From the NCBI GenBank assembly GCA_016125505.1, contig WGLP01000002.1, positions 930,001-994,000 on the forward strand: a DNA stretch of 64,000 nucleotides, read 5' to 3'. Origin of the DNA: Gammaproteobacteria bacterium (lineage in GTDB: Bacteria > Pseudomonadota > Gammaproteobacteria > UBA6429 > Thiohalophilaceae). The first letter of the stretch is position 1, and each line of letters starts with the position of its first letter. The position numbers and the translations under genes are program-made. The notes below the pieces were generated by a model, which was given only the letters and a program-made list of their open reading frames with translations, ran no database searches and was not told the origin of the DNA. Below, piece by piece: positions 42,299-53,971 of this stretch.

Positions 42299-43375
42299 AT
42301 GGCAAGCACGACATCAGCGGAAGACAAGAAGAAGGCACTGAGCGCGGCCCTGGGCCAGATCGAAAAACAATTCGGTAAGGGGTCGGTGATGCGCATGGGT
42401 GACAACCAGGCCGCCCGGGACATCGAGGCGGTCTCCACCGGTTCCCTGGGACTGGACGTGGCACTGGGCATCGGTGGTCTGCCCAAGGGCCGTATCGTCG
42501 AGATTTACGGTCCGGAATCCTCCGGTAAGACGACCCTGACCCTGCAGGTCATTGCCGAGTGTCAGAAGAAGGGCGGCACCGCTGCCTTCATCGACGCCGA
42601 GCACGCGCTGGACCCGTCCTATGCCGAGAAGCTGGGCGTGAACGTGGATGACCTGCTGGTCTCGCAGCCGGACACCGGTGAGCAGGCCCTGGAGATTGCG
42701 GACATGCTGGTGCGTTCCAGTGCCATCGACGTGGTCGTCATCGACTCGGTCGCGGCCCTGACCCCGAAGGCGGAAATCGAAGGCGACATGGGCGATTCGC
42801 ACATGGGCCTGCATGCACGCCTCATGTCTCAGGCCCTGCGTAAACTCACGGCCAATATCAAACGCTCCAACACCCTGGTGATTTTCATCAACCAGATCCG
42901 GATGAAGATTGGCGTGATGTTCGGTAACCCCGAGACCACCACCGGCGGTAATGCGCTCAAGTTCTACGCCTCCGTGCGCCTGGATATCCGCCGCATCGGT
43001 GCCATCAAGAAGGGTGATGAAGTGGTCGGTTCCGAGACCCGGGTGAAGGTGGTGAAGAACAAGGTGGCACCGCCGTTTAAACAGGCCGAGTTTGACATCC
43101 TCTATAACGAAGGGATCTCCCGTGAGGGCGAGATTATCGACATGGGCGTGAAGATGGATATCGTCGAGAAGTCCGGCGCCTGGTACAGCTACAACGGTGA
43201 TCGCATCGGTCAGGGCAAGGACAACGTGCGTAACTTCCTCAAGGAAAACCCGGCCATTGCCCAGGATATCGAGGCGAAGATCCGTGGCTCGGTGTTACCG
43301 CAGGTGGCCGGTGCCGCCAATGCGGAGAATGACGAGGAATATCACGATGAAGCCATGGACGAGGCGGAAGCATAA
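42299..43375 (+). CDS. recA: recombinase RecA
   Basis: 358 residues. Walker A GPESSGKT (71-78), Walker [11 protein letters not shown], the [20 protein letters not shown] loop 1 region, and loop 2 [28 protein letters not shown] are intact, and the acidic tail is normal. It catalyses strand exchange and LexA self-cleavage. Two ATGs six bases apart are possible; GGAGGA at 42287-42292 is best spaced for 42299, which gives the usual MASTTSAED start. Confidence 0.98.
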   Translation: MASTTSAEDKKKALSAALGQIEKQFGKGSVMRMGDNQAARDIEAVSTGSLGLDVALGIGGLPKGRIVEIYGPESSGKTTLTLQVIAECQKKGGTAAFIDAEHALDPSYAEKLGVNVDDLLVSQPDTGEQALEIADMLVRSSAIDVVVIDSVAALTPKAEIEGDMGDSHMGLHARLMSQALRKLTANIKRSNTLVIFINQIRMKIGVMFGNPETTTGGNALKFYASVRLDIRRIGAIKKGDEVVGSETRVKVVKNKVAPPFKQAEFDILYNEGISREGEIIDMGVKMDIVEKSGAWYSYNGDRIGQGKDNVRNFLKENPAIAQDIEAKIRGSVLPQVAGAANAENDEEYHDEAMDEAEA

Positions 43376-43391
43376 CTTTAAGGGAGCATGA

Positions 43392-43420
43392 CCGGGAGGC
43401 GCGGCGCCTCCCGGCGTTTT
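43392..43420 (+). terminator. hairpin between recA and recX
   Basis: Perfect ten-base stem CCGGGAGGCG / CGCCTCCCGG, three-base loop, then CGTTTT. The short T-run suggests partial readthrough, the usual way recX is kept at a low level relative to recA. Confidence 0.75.
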
Positions 43421-43427
43421 AAACGAC

Positions 43428-43877
43428 ATGGAAAGAGATCTTAACGACACTGCTATCCGCCTGTTGGCGATGCGGGAACATAGTCAGACCGAATTACAAC
43501 GCAAGCTCATCCAGAAAGGCTTCAAGGCACAGGCCGTCGCGCACGCCCTGCAAGACCTCATCGCGCAAAATCTGCTCAGTGATGAGCGCTTTACCGAGGC
43601 CTTTGTGATGAGCCGGCGCGAACGCGGTACCGGGCCGGTCAAGATACAGGCAGAATTGCAACAGCGCGGGATCGATAATGAACTGATTGGCCGCTACCTG
43701 GATTTTCGTGATCCTGACTGGCTGGACCTGGCCCAGCAGGCACGGGAGAAAAAGTTCGGGCGGGAACTGCCGGCCGAGTATCAGCTCAAGTCGCAGCAGG
43801 CCCGGTTTCTCGCCAACCGCGGCTTCAGCCATGAACAAATCCGCCGGGTACTCGATGCCGAGTTTGAAACAGGCTAA
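43428..43877 (+). CDS. recX: RecA inhibitor RecX
   Basis: 149 residues of tandem three-helix repeats: AIRLLAMREHSQTELQRKLIQKGF, LIAQNLLSDERFTEAFVMSRRERGTGPVKIQAELQQRGI and ARFLANRGFSHEQIRRVLD. RecX binds in the RecA filament groove and limits its activity. It starts 52 bp after recA, past a hairpin. Confidence 0.96.
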   Translation: MERDLNDTAIRLLAMREHSQTELQRKLIQKGFKAQAVAHALQDLIAQNLLSDERFTEAFVMSRRERGTGPVKIQAELQQRGIDNELIGRYLDFRDPDWLDLAQQAREKKFGRELPAEYQLKSQQARFLANRGFSHEQIRRVLDAEFETG

Positions 43878-43935
43878 CGCCTTGAACAATCTATCTATAT
43901 AATCACGTCCATACTTGTACTGATGTGATGTGAAT

Positions 43936-46563
<2,628 letters not shown>

Positions 46564-46637
46564 TCCGCTTTCTGCGGTTCTCTTTCTTTCCTTGGTTTTT
46601 TAGTGTTTAATTTGCGACTTTTCGTACAGGCAAAGTC

Positions 46638-47870
46638 ATGGCGTTAATTATTCAAAAATACGGTGGGACTTCCGTCGGCACGATCGAGAAGATCGAAAAT
46701 GTAGCCGAGAAGGTGATTGCCACCAAACGGGCGGGCAACGATGTCGTCGTGGTGGTGTCCGCGATGTCAGGTGAAACCAATCGCCTGATCGGCCTTGCCA
46801 AGGATATTACGTCGACGCCTGATCCTCGCGAGTATGACGTGCTGGTTGCCACGGGCGAGCAGGTCACCATTGCCTTGTTGAGTATCGCGTTGATCAAACG
46901 GGGTTATGCCGCACGTTCCTATACCGGTTCTCAAGTACGTATTCGTACGGATAATGCCTACACCAAGGCCCGTATCATGGATATTGATGAACAACGCGTG
47001 CGCCAGGATTTACGCGAAGGGCGTATTGTTGTGGTGGCTGGTTTCCAGGGGATGGATGAAGATGACAACATCACCACCCTGGGGCGCGGTGGCTCTGATA
47101 CCACCGCCGTTGCCCTGGCGGCTGCGCTAAAAGCGGATGAGTGCCAGATTTATACGGACGTTGATGGGGTGTATACCACCGACCCGCGTGTGGTGCCCCA
47201 TGCGCGACGCCTGGACAAGATTACTTTCGAGGAAATGCTCGAATTGGCCAGTTTGGGATCAAAGGTATTGCAGATTCGCTCGGTGGAATTCGCCGGCAAA
47301 TATGGTGTCCGTTTACGTGTGCTGCATTCCTTTCAGGATGGTCCGGGGACACTGATTACCTATGACGAAGAGGTCGAAAATATGGAAGAAGCCGTGATTT
47401 CAGGCATTGCTTTTAACCGGGATGAGGCGGAGCTCACCATCGCAGGGGTCCCGGACCACCCGGGTGTCGCCTACAAGATCCTGGGTCCTATTGGTGAATC
47501 CAATATCGAAGTCGATATGATCATTCAGAATATCGGCGCCGATGGCTGTACCGACCTGACCTTCACCGTGAATCGAAATGATTTTGCCAAGGCCCGGAAA
47601 ATCCTGGAGAAAACCGCCCAGGAATTGGGTGCGCGAGAAGTGACCGGTGATGATACAATTGTTAAGATTTCCCTCGTAGGCGTCGGGATGCGCTCCCACG
47701 CCGGCATCGCCAGTACCATGTTCGGCGCCCTGGCCAAGGAAAATATCAATATCCGCATGATCTCGACCTCAGAAATCAAGATTTCGGTTGTCGTAGGGGA
47801 GAAATATCTGGAATTGGCGGTGCGTGCCCTGCACGATGCCTTTAAATTGGACCAAAAACCCGCTGCCTGA
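46638..47870 (+). CDS. lysC: aspartate kinase
   Basis: 410 residues. The kinase domain begins IIQKYGGTSVGTIEKI and has TLGRGGSDTTAVALAAAL and the TDVDGVYTTDPRV loop. Two ACT domains follow (ISGIAFNRDEAELTIAGVPDHPGVAYKILG; VKISLVGVGMRSHAGIASTMFGALAKENINIRMISTSEIKISV). It phosphorylates aspartate at the head of the Lys/Thr/Met pathway, and the ACT pair suggests feedback inhibition by lysine and threonine. It lies in the conserved alaS-lysC-csrA order. Confidence 0.97.
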   Translation: MALIIQKYGGTSVGTIEKIENVAEKVIATKRAGNDVVVVVSAMSGETNRLIGLAKDITSTPDPREYDVLVATGEQVTIALLSIALIKRGYAARSYTGSQVRIRTDNAYTKARIMDIDEQRVRQDLREGRIVVVAGFQGMDEDDNITTLGRGGSDTTAVALAAALKADECQIYTDVDGVYTTDPRVVPHARRLDKITFEEMLELASLGSKVLQIRSVEFAGKYGVRLRVLHSFQDGPGTLITYDEEVENMEEAVISGIAFNRDEAELTIAGVPDHPGVAYKILGPIGESNIEVDMIIQNIGADGCTDLTFTVNRNDFAKARKILEKTAQELGAREVTGDDTIVKISLVGVGMRSHAGIASTMFGALAKENINIRMISTSEIKISVVVGEKYLELAVRALHDAFKLDQKPAA

Positions 47871-47989
47871 ATGCAAAAACAGGGTTAAAGTTTTGAAGTG
47901 GCGTGGTCGATACCCGAATTCAGAGCGTGCCACGCTATGCAAGGATTGCACGTTTTGTTCAGGACAAACATTTGCAGGAGAAAAGTAAT

Positions 47990-48172
47990 ATGCTGATTTT
48001 GACGCGACGTGTAGGTGAAACGCTCATGATCGGGGATGAAGTCACTGTGACGGTCCTAGGTGTGAAAGGAAATCAGGTACGCATTGGCGTGAATGCTCCC
48101 AAGGATGTCTCCGTGCATCGCGAGGAAATCTACGAACGTATCAAGAACGAACAAAAAGAAGCTCAGGGCTGA
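47990..48172 (+). CDS. csrA: carbon storage regulator CsrA
   Basis: 60 residues, [20 protein letters not shown]... with the RNA-contacting Leu4/Arg6 at one edge and Arg44 (SVHREEIY) at the other, as in all CsrA/RsmA. The dimer binds GGA loops near ribosome sites and represses or stabilises mRNAs, often controlling flagella, biofilm and carbon storage. AGGAG lies about ten bases before the ATG. A CsrB-like antagonist RNA candidate is at 16631-16834 in this same window. Confidence 0.98.
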   Translation: MLILTRRVGETLMIGDEVTVTVLGVKGNQVRIGVNAPKDVSVHREEIYERIKNEQKEAQG

Positions 48173-48235
48173 GCCGAATTTTCAGGGCATTGTCCCTTTA
48201 CCAAAACCCGTTACCTCTGTATCCTTCCCTCCTCG

Positions 48236-48260
48236 AACCCCGCCAGTACGGGGTTTTGTG
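48236..48260 (+). terminator. terminator between csrA and tRNA-Ser
   Basis: AACCCCG / CGGGGTT stem with a six-base loop, then TTTGTG. Confidence 0.8.
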
Positions 48261-48276
48261 TTTATATTGTATCCCT

Positions 48277-48368
48277 GGAGAGATGGCCGAGCCGGTCGAA
48301 GGCGCTCCCCTGCTAAGGGAGTATGGGCCAAAAGCCCATCGAGGGTTCGAATCCCTCTCTCTCCGCCA
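48277..48368 (+). tRNA. serV: tRNA-Ser(GCT)
   Basis: 92 nt including encoded CCA. Acceptor stem GGAGAGA / TCTCTCC, D arm, anticodon loop CTGCTAA (anticodon GCT), a long variable arm (TGGGCC...AGCCCA) as required for serine, and T arm GAGGGTTCGAATCCCTC. It reads AGC/AGU. It follows csrA, as in other Gammaproteobacteria. Confidence 0.97.
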
Positions 48369-48407
48369 CAAATAAAAAAGGTCCCAATGGGACCTTTTTT
48401 ATTTGTG
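48367..48407. terminator. terminator after tRNA-Ser
   Basis: A long perfect palindrome, ACAAATAAAAAAGGTCCC / GGGACCTTTTTTATTTGT with a short AAT loop, giving a T-run of six on the plus strand. Confidence 0.85.
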
Positions 48408-48481
48408 GCGGAATGGCCCTCTCTCGACCGCGTGTTCCCGACGCGGTCTACCTCGCACCTCCCTGTGCTCGTCTCCGCCAC
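48405..48481. other. tRNA-like folded spacer between two tRNA genes
   Basis: Outer arms GTGGCGGA (48405-48412) and TCCGCCAC (48474-48481) enclose a hairpin GACCGCGT / ACGCGGTC with a seven-base loop (48426-48448) and a GCAC / GTGC hairpin (48455-48468). The layout recalls acceptor, anticodon and T arms. The 3' TCTCCGCCAC repeats the end of tRNA-Ser, so it may be a decayed tRNA copy. Confidence 0.4.
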
Positions 48482-48543
48482 TTCTTTTTCATGCAATTTC
48501 TTTGGAAATGCCGCTGAAATCTGTATAATGCCGCCCTTCCTAA

Positions 48544-48620
48544 GCGCCCGTAGCTCAGCTGGATAGAGTACCTGGCTACGAACCAGGCGGTCGGGCGTTC
48601 GAATCGCTCCGGGCGCGCCA
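48544..48620 (+). tRNA. argV: tRNA-Arg(ACG)
   Basis: 77 nt with encoded CCA. Acceptor GCGCCCG / CGGGCGC, anticodon loop CTACGAA (ACG; A34 is normally deaminated to inosine by TadA, reading CGU/CGC/CGA), T arm with GTTCGAATC. Only one copy is present, whereas some relatives have tandem copies. Confidence 0.97.
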
Positions 48621-48623
48621 TCC

Positions 48624-48666
48624 AAACCAAAAAGGCTTACCAATTGCGGTAAGCCTTTTTGGTTTT
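48624..48666 (+). terminator. terminator after tRNA-Arg
   Basis: Perfect 18-base arms AAACCAAAAAGGCTTACC / GGTAAGCCTTTTTGGTTT with a six-base loop. Confidence 0.88.
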
Positions 48667-48765
48667 CGGCCTGTGTCAGAATGTACGCATGCTGTCCGAA
48701 TTGCTTCCATCACAGCAATATTTCTCTATACTACTTTCAATCCAAGGACAGATTGACGGGACACG

Positions 48766-49353
48766 ATGAGCAGTAAAATCACCATCCGCTTCAACGGACG
48801 CAAGATAGACGAATTGTTACTCACACGGAACATCGTTACGATCGGCCGTAAGCTCGACAATGACCTTCGCCTTGAAGATACAACGGTAAGCAGTCACCAT
48901 GCGCGCATAGTGCAGAAAGAGGCGGGAGTGTTTGTCGAAGATTGTGACAGCACCAACGGTACACTGGTCAACGGGATTCCTGTACAGGAGAGGAAACTCA
49001 AAAACGGTGATGTCATCGTTGTCGGCAAATATACTCTGACCTTCGAACAGGTCGAAACGGAAGCCTTCGGCATGGAGGACCCCACGCTTCAGGTGGGACG
49101 GCATGAATTGGAACGGATTCTGGAACGCCTGGAACGTGCACAAATCACGCATACACAGAGTTCGATATCCATCGATAAGAAGACCTTAAACTGGATAGCG
49201 CAGGATGAGAATGGTGTCTGGTGGGGCTTCGAGAATAAACCGGTCCCGGGAATCCACGGCTGGATCGATGGTCTGGACGGTACCAAGATTCTCCTCAAGC
49301 AGGAGAACTGTACGAACACGGCGTGGCGGGACACGCTGCAGAAATTAAGTTAA
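48766..49353 (+). CDS. FHA-domain protein
   Basis: 195 residues. The N-terminal FHA domain (1-98) has VTIGRKLDNDLRL, SSHHARI and STNGTLVNG, a full phosphothreonine-binding set. Residues 100-135 are a helical linker, and the C-terminal 55 residues hold a small Trp-rich domain (LNWIAQDENGVWWGFENKPVPGIHGWID) that I do not recognise. It resembles the first domain of the protein at 239-904. No kinase or secretion genes are adjacent. Confidence 0.85.
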   Translation: MSSKITIRFNGRKIDELLLTRNIVTIGRKLDNDLRLEDTTVSSHHARIVQKEAGVFVEDCDSTNGTLVNGIPVQERKLKNGDVIVVGKYTLTFEQVETEAFGMEDPTLQVGRHELERILERLERAQITHTQSSISIDKKTLNWIAQDENGVWWGFENKPVPGIHGWIDGLDGTKILLKQENCTNTAWRDTLQKLS

Positions 49354-49357
49354 AAAA

Positions 49358-49380
49358 AAACGGGGCATTCGCCCCGTAAA
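49358..49380 (-). terminator. terminator of the small gene at 49403 (minus strand)
   Basis: ACGGGGC / GCCCCGT stem with an ATTC loop. On the minus strand it is followed by nine Ts, so it serves the leftward gene; on the plus strand it may also stop the FHA gene. Confidence 0.8.
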
Positions 49381-49402
49381 ACGCCAGTGGCAATTCTGTG
49401 TG

Positions 49403-49636
49403 CTACAACCGCCAGGTAGAACTGGGATCGTTCTGGTCTAGCGTTTCTCTAATGTGTTGTTGCAGGTAACTTGTCGCACGTGCCTTGTCGTAAAACGGGC
49501 CTCTGACACCTTCGCTTTTGAAGACATACCAGCCTTCAGTCATGATATGAAAATAACGATCCGGGTTGCCGCGATGTTTTTTACCGGTGCGATCGGTTGG
49601 GGCTGATTCGATACTGGTCATAAGCTTTTTCATCAT
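49403..49636 (-). CDS. DUF6316-like small protein
   Basis: 77 residues. The pattern DRYFHIMTEGWYVFKSEGVRGPFYDKARATSYLQQHI, with WY-x-x-(S/T)-(R/K)EG-x-x-GPF, resembles the DUF6316 family, small proteins of unknown function. Several ATGs are possible near the start (codons 1, 2 and 6). It has its own terminator and no membrane segment. Confidence 0.7.
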   Translation of the reverse strand: MMKKLMTSIESAPTDRTGKKHRGNPDRYFHIMTEGWYVFKSEGVRGPFYDKARATSYLQQHIRETLDQNDPSSTWRL

Positions 49637-49814
49637 TAGTTGAACTAGGATTTAGTTTATTCAGGTTCTGGCGGATTTGATGTCGGGCACTCCTGATTCG
49701 CCTGTAGGGAATGTCTGACAGACCGGGAGTCGAAAAATCAACAATGCGTGACGGTAACATGGAAAAAACACGCTAAGCTTGTGGGAAAGGGGAGACAAAA
49801 AAGGGGAGACTAGC

Positions 49815-50609
49815 ATGCAGGCAAACAACTCTATGCACGAAGACAAACAATTCAACCCGGAACAGATGCCGTTCGTGGCGCCGTGCAAACAACTGGATTT
49901 GGATGCACCGGTGCGGTGGTTGAAGCTCGGATGGCAGGATATCAGGCGTGCCCCCGGACTGAGTCTGAGTTACGGATTTGCAACTCTGGTGCTGGGTTAC
50001 ATCATTAGCGCTTTGGCATACAGCTACGGGAATCTGTATACCGTGCTTGGTACGATGTCAGGATTTATTTTGGTCGGACCGTTTATCGCGATCGGATTGT
50101 ATTCAATCAGCTGTCAAATACAGGAAGGCAGAAAGCCTGTACTTGGCTACTGCTTGCGTGAGGGTGGCAAGCACGTCAGCAATATTGTCTTGTATGGTTT
50201 TATCTTGATGGTGGTCTTTTTGATCTGGGCGCGTGCCGCCTCGATGCTGCATGTGTTCTACCCGGTGGACATTGATGCAACCTGGAACAGCTTCATTCTC
50301 TATCTTGGGATTGGCTGCGTGGTAGGTTCGTTATTTTCGGCAATAATCTTCTGCGCCAGCGCCTTTTCACTGCCGATGATCATGGATCGCCGGGTGGATA
50401 TGATTACGGCTGTTGTGACGAGCATTAATGCTGTGTTGCGCAATAAAAAAGTGATGTTGGCATGGGCATTTATCATCGCCATGTCTGTATTGCTGAGTTT
50501 TTTAACTGCCTTTCTCGGGTTTATTATCCTGCTGCCTTTAATCGGTCATGCGGTCTGGCACGCCTATCAGGAAACAATCGACGCCAGTGCCTGGCCTCGG
50601 CATGGTTAG
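49815..50609 (+). CDS. DUF2189 multi-pass membrane protein
   Basis: 264 residues. A soluble N-terminus (1-38) leads to about six helices. The DUF2189 pattern is present: VRWLKLGWQDIRRAPGLSLSYG, MSGFILVGPFIAIGLYSISCQIQEGRKP and the C-terminal LPLIGHAVWHAYQETI. Function is unknown; family members sit near respiratory genes. Here it is convergent with the hydrogenase protease gene, with a four-base overlap. GGGGAG before the ATG at 49815 decides the start. Confidence 0.85.
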   Translation: MQANNSMHEDKQFNPEQMPFVAPCKQLDLDAPVRWLKLGWQDIRRAPGLSLSYGFATLVLGYIISALAYSYGNLYTVLGTMSGFILVGPFIAIGLYSISCQIQEGRKPVLGYCLREGGKHVSNIVLYGFILMVVFLIWARAASMLHVFYPVDIDATWNSFILYLGIGCVVGSLFSAIIFCASAFSLPMIMDRRVDMITAVVTSINAVLRNKKVMLAWAFIIAMSVLLSFLTAFLGFIILLPLIGHAVWHAYQETIDASAWPRHG

Positions 50610-51079
50610 CTTGCGGCGGCATGCATGAAATATGTTTCAAGCTCACGTGTAATTTCAGATGCCAAAGCCAGCATATCCGCTTCCATTAGCGGTGAATTCA
50701 GCGCCGGATCGATTCCCAGGCCGATCAGAATCATTTTTCCCGGTAATTGATGCAGCTTGTCTGCCAGCGCTATCGCGCTGGCGACATCGGCACGATGGCT
50801 GGACAGTATCACCTCGGGAACGACAAGTTCCTCGCGCGTGAGATGCATGATGGTTCCGTGCCTGTTCGGATCGCAGATAGCGTCCACAAGAATGACAAAT
50901 TCGGCATCCTGTAGCATCTGGATTAAATTTAAACCCGGTCGATCAGCAGCAATCAATTCGAGATGTTCATGTGGGAACGTTGCCAGCATGTCGTTTGCTT
51001 TAAGCATCTCGATGACCTGCCAGCCGAGCGAGTCGTTACCGAAGGGCGACCCAATGCCAATGATTCGCACGTCAGTCAT
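50606..51079 (-). CDS. [NiFe] hydrogenase maturation protease
   Basis: 157 residues of the HyaD/HycI/HoxW fold: IIGIGSPFGNDSLGWQVIE with the metal-binding Asp, AADRPGLNLIQML, ILVDAICD and SSHRADVASAIALAD with a conserved histidine. It trims the C-terminus of the large subunit after nickel insertion. Its ATG overlaps the hydA stop (ATGA), so it is made together with its substrate. Confidence 0.92.
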   Translation of the reverse strand: MTDVRIIGIGSPFGNDSLGWQVIEMLKANDMLATFPHEHLELIAADRPGLNLIQMLQDAEFVILVDAICDPNRHGTIMHLTREELVVPEVILSSHRADVASAIALADKLHQLPGKMILIGLGIDPALNSPLMEADMLALASEITRELETYFMHAAAS

Positions 51080-52371
51080 GAGCGGGAGACGCGGATGTTC
51101 AGAAAATGTGTTGCACAGGAAATACAGGGGTCGTAGTTCCGAATGACGCGCTCGCCATGTAGCCGCAAGGCGGCTTCGCTGTTATCCAGACCGAAGGATT
51201 CCAGGGACAGCCGTAAATCTTCTTCGATACGCGCCTGATTCTGGCTGGTCGGTGGAATGATGATGGCCTGTTTGATCTTGCCTTCTGTATCCACTTCATA
51301 ACGGTGCCAGAGAAAACCGCGAGGTGCCTCCGTGCAACCGAAACCTGTGCCAGGTTGTGGTGTGTAAGAAATAAAAGGTTTTGCCGGTGCTGAATAGTTG
51401 TCAAGAATACGAATGGCCTCTTCTATGGCATAGGCAATTTCAATGGCGCGGGCCACAATACTATGAAACATATTCTGGCTGGGAAACTGAATCCCCGCTT
51501 GTGCGGCGATGTCGAGTAGTTCATGCGGAATCTGGCGCGAATTCAGATTTAATCGCGCCAAGGGACCAACCAAATATGGTTCACCGTGCAGGTGGGAGTG
51601 CAGGGCAGTCGAATGTGCTACATGGGATTCGGAAAAATGTTGCTTATATTCCGCAATGTCGATGTCCAGCCCGTTGCTGGCAATGATTCTGCCGTTGTTC
51701 ATAGGGTAGTGCCCGGGATGATGCATTGCCACGCTGGTAAATTTCTGCTGTTCATCCGGAAAGTCCAGCTGCGACGTCCAGGCAATCAATGCACGTGCAT
51801 CGTCACGGGCGGCAATCAACTCCTGTTTGAGTCGTTCGACTTCGACCGTTGCCGGTGCATGATAAAACCCGCCGACGCGCAGGCCGACCGGATGCACTGA
51901 ACGGCCGCCCATTAATCGAATCAGTTGATTGCCCAGGCTTTGCAGGCGTAAACCTCGGCGTACCTCATCGGGATAACGTTCAGCCATGGCAATGGCTGAT
52001 TCAAAGCCAAGAAAATCCGGTGCCGCCAGGAGATGGATATGCAATGCGTGAGACTCTATCCATTCTCCACAATACATGAGGCGGCGCATGCTGTGCACCC
52101 AGGGACCGGGATCGATATTGAAAATATTCTCCAGGGCCTGGGCGGCACTCATTTGGTAGGCAACCGGGCAGATACCGCAAATACGGGCGACGATGTCGAT
52201 GACATCTTCGTGGTTGCGCCCTTCCAGAAATTTCTCGAAGAAGCGGGGTGGTTCGTAGATATTGAGTTTGAGCTCGGTAATATTGTTATCCTGAATGGAT
52301 AACTCCAGTGCCCCTTCGCCTTCAACCCGGGCGAGTACGGGAACATGAATCTTTATGCTTTTCTGTTCCAT
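51076..52371 (-). CDS. hydA: [NiFe] hydrogenase large (alpha) subunit, group 3b type
   Basis: 431 residues. Nickel ligands: RICGICPVAYQ (Cys65, Cys68) and DPCISCATH (Cys416, Cys419, His422). Nine residues follow His422, the tail removed by the maturation protease. The CGICPVAYQ form, with Tyr at the usual histidine position, is in my recollection typical of the NAD(P)-linked sulfhydrogenase branch. The TAATG junction couples it to hydD. Confidence 0.95.
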   Translation of the reverse strand: MEQKSIKIHVPVLARVEGEGALELSIQDNNITELKLNIYEPPRFFEKFLEGRNHEDVIDIVARICGICPVAYQMSAAQALENIFNIDPGPWVHSMRRLMYCGEWIESHALHIHLLAAPDFLGFESAIAMAERYPDEVRRGLRLQSLGNQLIRLMGGRSVHPVGLRVGGFYHAPATVEVERLKQELIAARDDARALIAWTSQLDFPDEQQKFTSVAMHHPGHYPMNNGRIIASNGLDIDIAEYKQHFSESHVAHSTALHSHLHGEPYLVGPLARLNLNSRQIPHELLDIAAQAGIQFPSQNMFHSIVARAIEIAYAIEEAIRILDNYSAPAKPFISYTPQPGTGFGCTEAPRGFLWHRYEVDTEGKIKQAIIIPPTSQNQARIEEDLRLSLESFGLDNSEAALRLHGERVIRNYDPCISCATHFLNIRVSRS

Positions 52372-53141
52372 TATTCGGTGTCCCAGACTTTTGCCGCGGC
52401 ACTAAACGTTTCATTTGTGCTGTGAAAGTAACGATAGTGTCTGACGATCTCTGCCGCGGCTACACCCTGTGATTGAAATTGCCGGGATAAAGACTCGGTA
52501 TTGCAGTTTTCAGCGGGACCGTAGCAACCATAGCAGCCACGTCCCACGCCGGGGCATAAAGCCCCGCAGCCTGCGCGAGTGACCGGCCCCATGCAGGCGA
52601 CTCCCTGGCTGACCATGACGCAGGTATAATGGCGACGCTTGCATTCCTGACAGACCTTGTTGCTTTCTTCAACTGGCATGACCCCGGACAAGAGATCGCG
52701 AACGGCTGTCAGGACCTGCTGGGTATTGACGGGGCAACCCCAGATTTCGAAATCCACGCGGATGTGATCGCGTATCGGTGTGGATGTGGGCAGGGTTTGT
52801 ATGTATTCAGGGTGTGCGTATACGCCGGCTACCCAGTCACCGACAGCAGCATAATTTCTCAGTGCCTGCAGCCCGCCGGAGGTTGCACAGGCGCCAATGG
52901 TAATGACTAATCGGCTCTGTTCGCGAATACGTTTGATACGTTCGACATCATGCGCGGTGGTGATACTGCCTTCGACCAGAGAGATATCGACATTTGCATC
53001 CGGGTCCAGCGGACCGGCCTCGGCAAAATGCGTAATCGTGACAAACTCGCTGAGCTGCAATAGTGGCTCACCGGCATTCAATAATGCCAACTGGCATCCG
53101 TCACAGGAAGAAAATTTATGAACAGCAAGTCTCGGTTTCAT
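52371..53141 (-). CDS. hydD: [NiFe] hydrogenase small (delta) subunit
   Basis: 256 residues. Proximal cluster ligands in SSCDGCQ (Cys13, Cys16), GACATSGG and GCPVN. The C-terminal half adds two cysteine groups (KVCQECKRRHYTC, then CMGPVTRAGCGALCPGVGRGCYGCYGP) for medial and distal 4Fe-4S clusters. There is no Tat signal, so the enzyme is cytoplasmic. The ATG at 53141 shares a base with the hydG stop (TGATG); an upstream open stretch lies within hydG and is rejected. Confidence 0.95.
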   Translation of the reverse strand: MKPRLAVHKFSSCDGCQLALLNAGEPLLQLSEFVTITHFAEAGPLDPDANVDISLVEGSITTAHDVERIKRIREQSRLVITIGACATSGGLQALRNYAAVGDWVAGVYAHPEYIQTLPTSTPIRDHIRVDFEIWGCPVNTQQVLTAVRDLLSGVMPVEESNKVCQECKRRHYTCVMVSQGVACMGPVTRAGCGALCPGVGRGCYGCYGPAENCNTESLSRQFQSQGVAAAEIVRHYRYFHSTNETFSAAAKVWDTE

Positions 53142-53971
53142 CAGAATCCTCGTTGCCCAAACAGAGGTTTGATATCCTCGTAACAGAATACCGGGCCATC
53201 TTTGCAGACGAAACGACTGCCATATTGACAGTGGCCGCAATGACCAACAGCGCATTGCATGTTGCGTTCCATGCTTAACCAGATATCCGCATCAGCCACC
53301 TCCTGTTCCTGCAGGTGTGTAATCGCGGCACGCATCATGCCTTCGGGGCCGCACATCATGGCAATCACCCGCTCCTTGTCGAAGGCCAGTTGATCAAACA
53401 GCCTGGTGACAGGGCCAATGTGCCACGGCCAGATCGCCTCGCCTTGATCGGCTGCCAACAGGACAACGGTGTCCGGCGCGGCACGCCATTCATCGTAGCG
53501 TTCCTTCCAGATGAAATCGTTACTGTGTTTGACCCCCTGGACGATATTGACCGTACCAAAACGCTCGCGCCGGTACATGATGTAATTGATGGCGGCGACA
53601 ACCGGTGCACAACCCAGTCCTCCGGTAACGACGATGACGTCCTTTTGCTCGGCGGCGAGCAGGGGCCAGCCGCGGCCGAAAGGACCACGGATGCCGATAC
53701 GATCGCCTTGCTTGAGCTGCTCCAGGCCGCGGCTGATGCGACCGACGCTGCGAATGGTGTGATCGAGGATGTGCTCATCCTTGGGGTCGGACACGATCGA
53801 AATCGGAATTTCACCGACGTTGGGCAGATATAGCATGTTGAACTGCCCGGGTTCGAATTGATATTGCTGTTGTAGCTGCGCATTGGTCAGACGCAGGCGC
53901 AGGGTAAACAGGGTCGGTGATTCCTGGATACGTTCGATAATCTCGGCTTCCTGCGGCAGGTAAGGGTTCAT
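53141..53971 (-). CDS. hydG: hydrogenase FAD/NAD(P)-binding (gamma) subunit
   Basis: 276 residues of the ferredoxin-NADP reductase type. FAD-binding barrel ([20 protein letters not shown]), nucleotide domain ([27 protein letters not shown]) and a C-terminal 2Fe-2S site ([23 protein letters not shown]). It links the hydrogenase electrons to NAD(P)H. GAGGAACAGCG sits before the ATG at 53971, which overlaps the hydB stop. Confidence 0.95.
   Translation of the reverse strand: MNPYLPQEAEIIERIQESPTLFTLRLRLTNAQLQQQYQFEPGQFNMLYLPNVGEIPISIVSDPKDEHILDHTIRSVGRISRGLEQLKQGDRIGIRGPFGRGWPLLAAEQKDVIVVTGGLGCAPVVAAINYIMYRRERFGTVNIVQGVKHSNDFIWKERYDEWRAAPDTVVLLAADQGEAIWPWHIGPVTRLFDQLAFDKERVIAMMCGPEGMMRAAITHLQEQEVADADIWLSMERNMQCAVGHCGHCQYGSRFVCKDGPVFCYEDIKPLFGQRGF

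Noticed and set aside
48182..48643. Long minus-strand open frame across both tRNA genes
   Set aside because: It reads antisense through tRNA-Ser and tRNA-Arg; such frames are a frequent annotation artefact.
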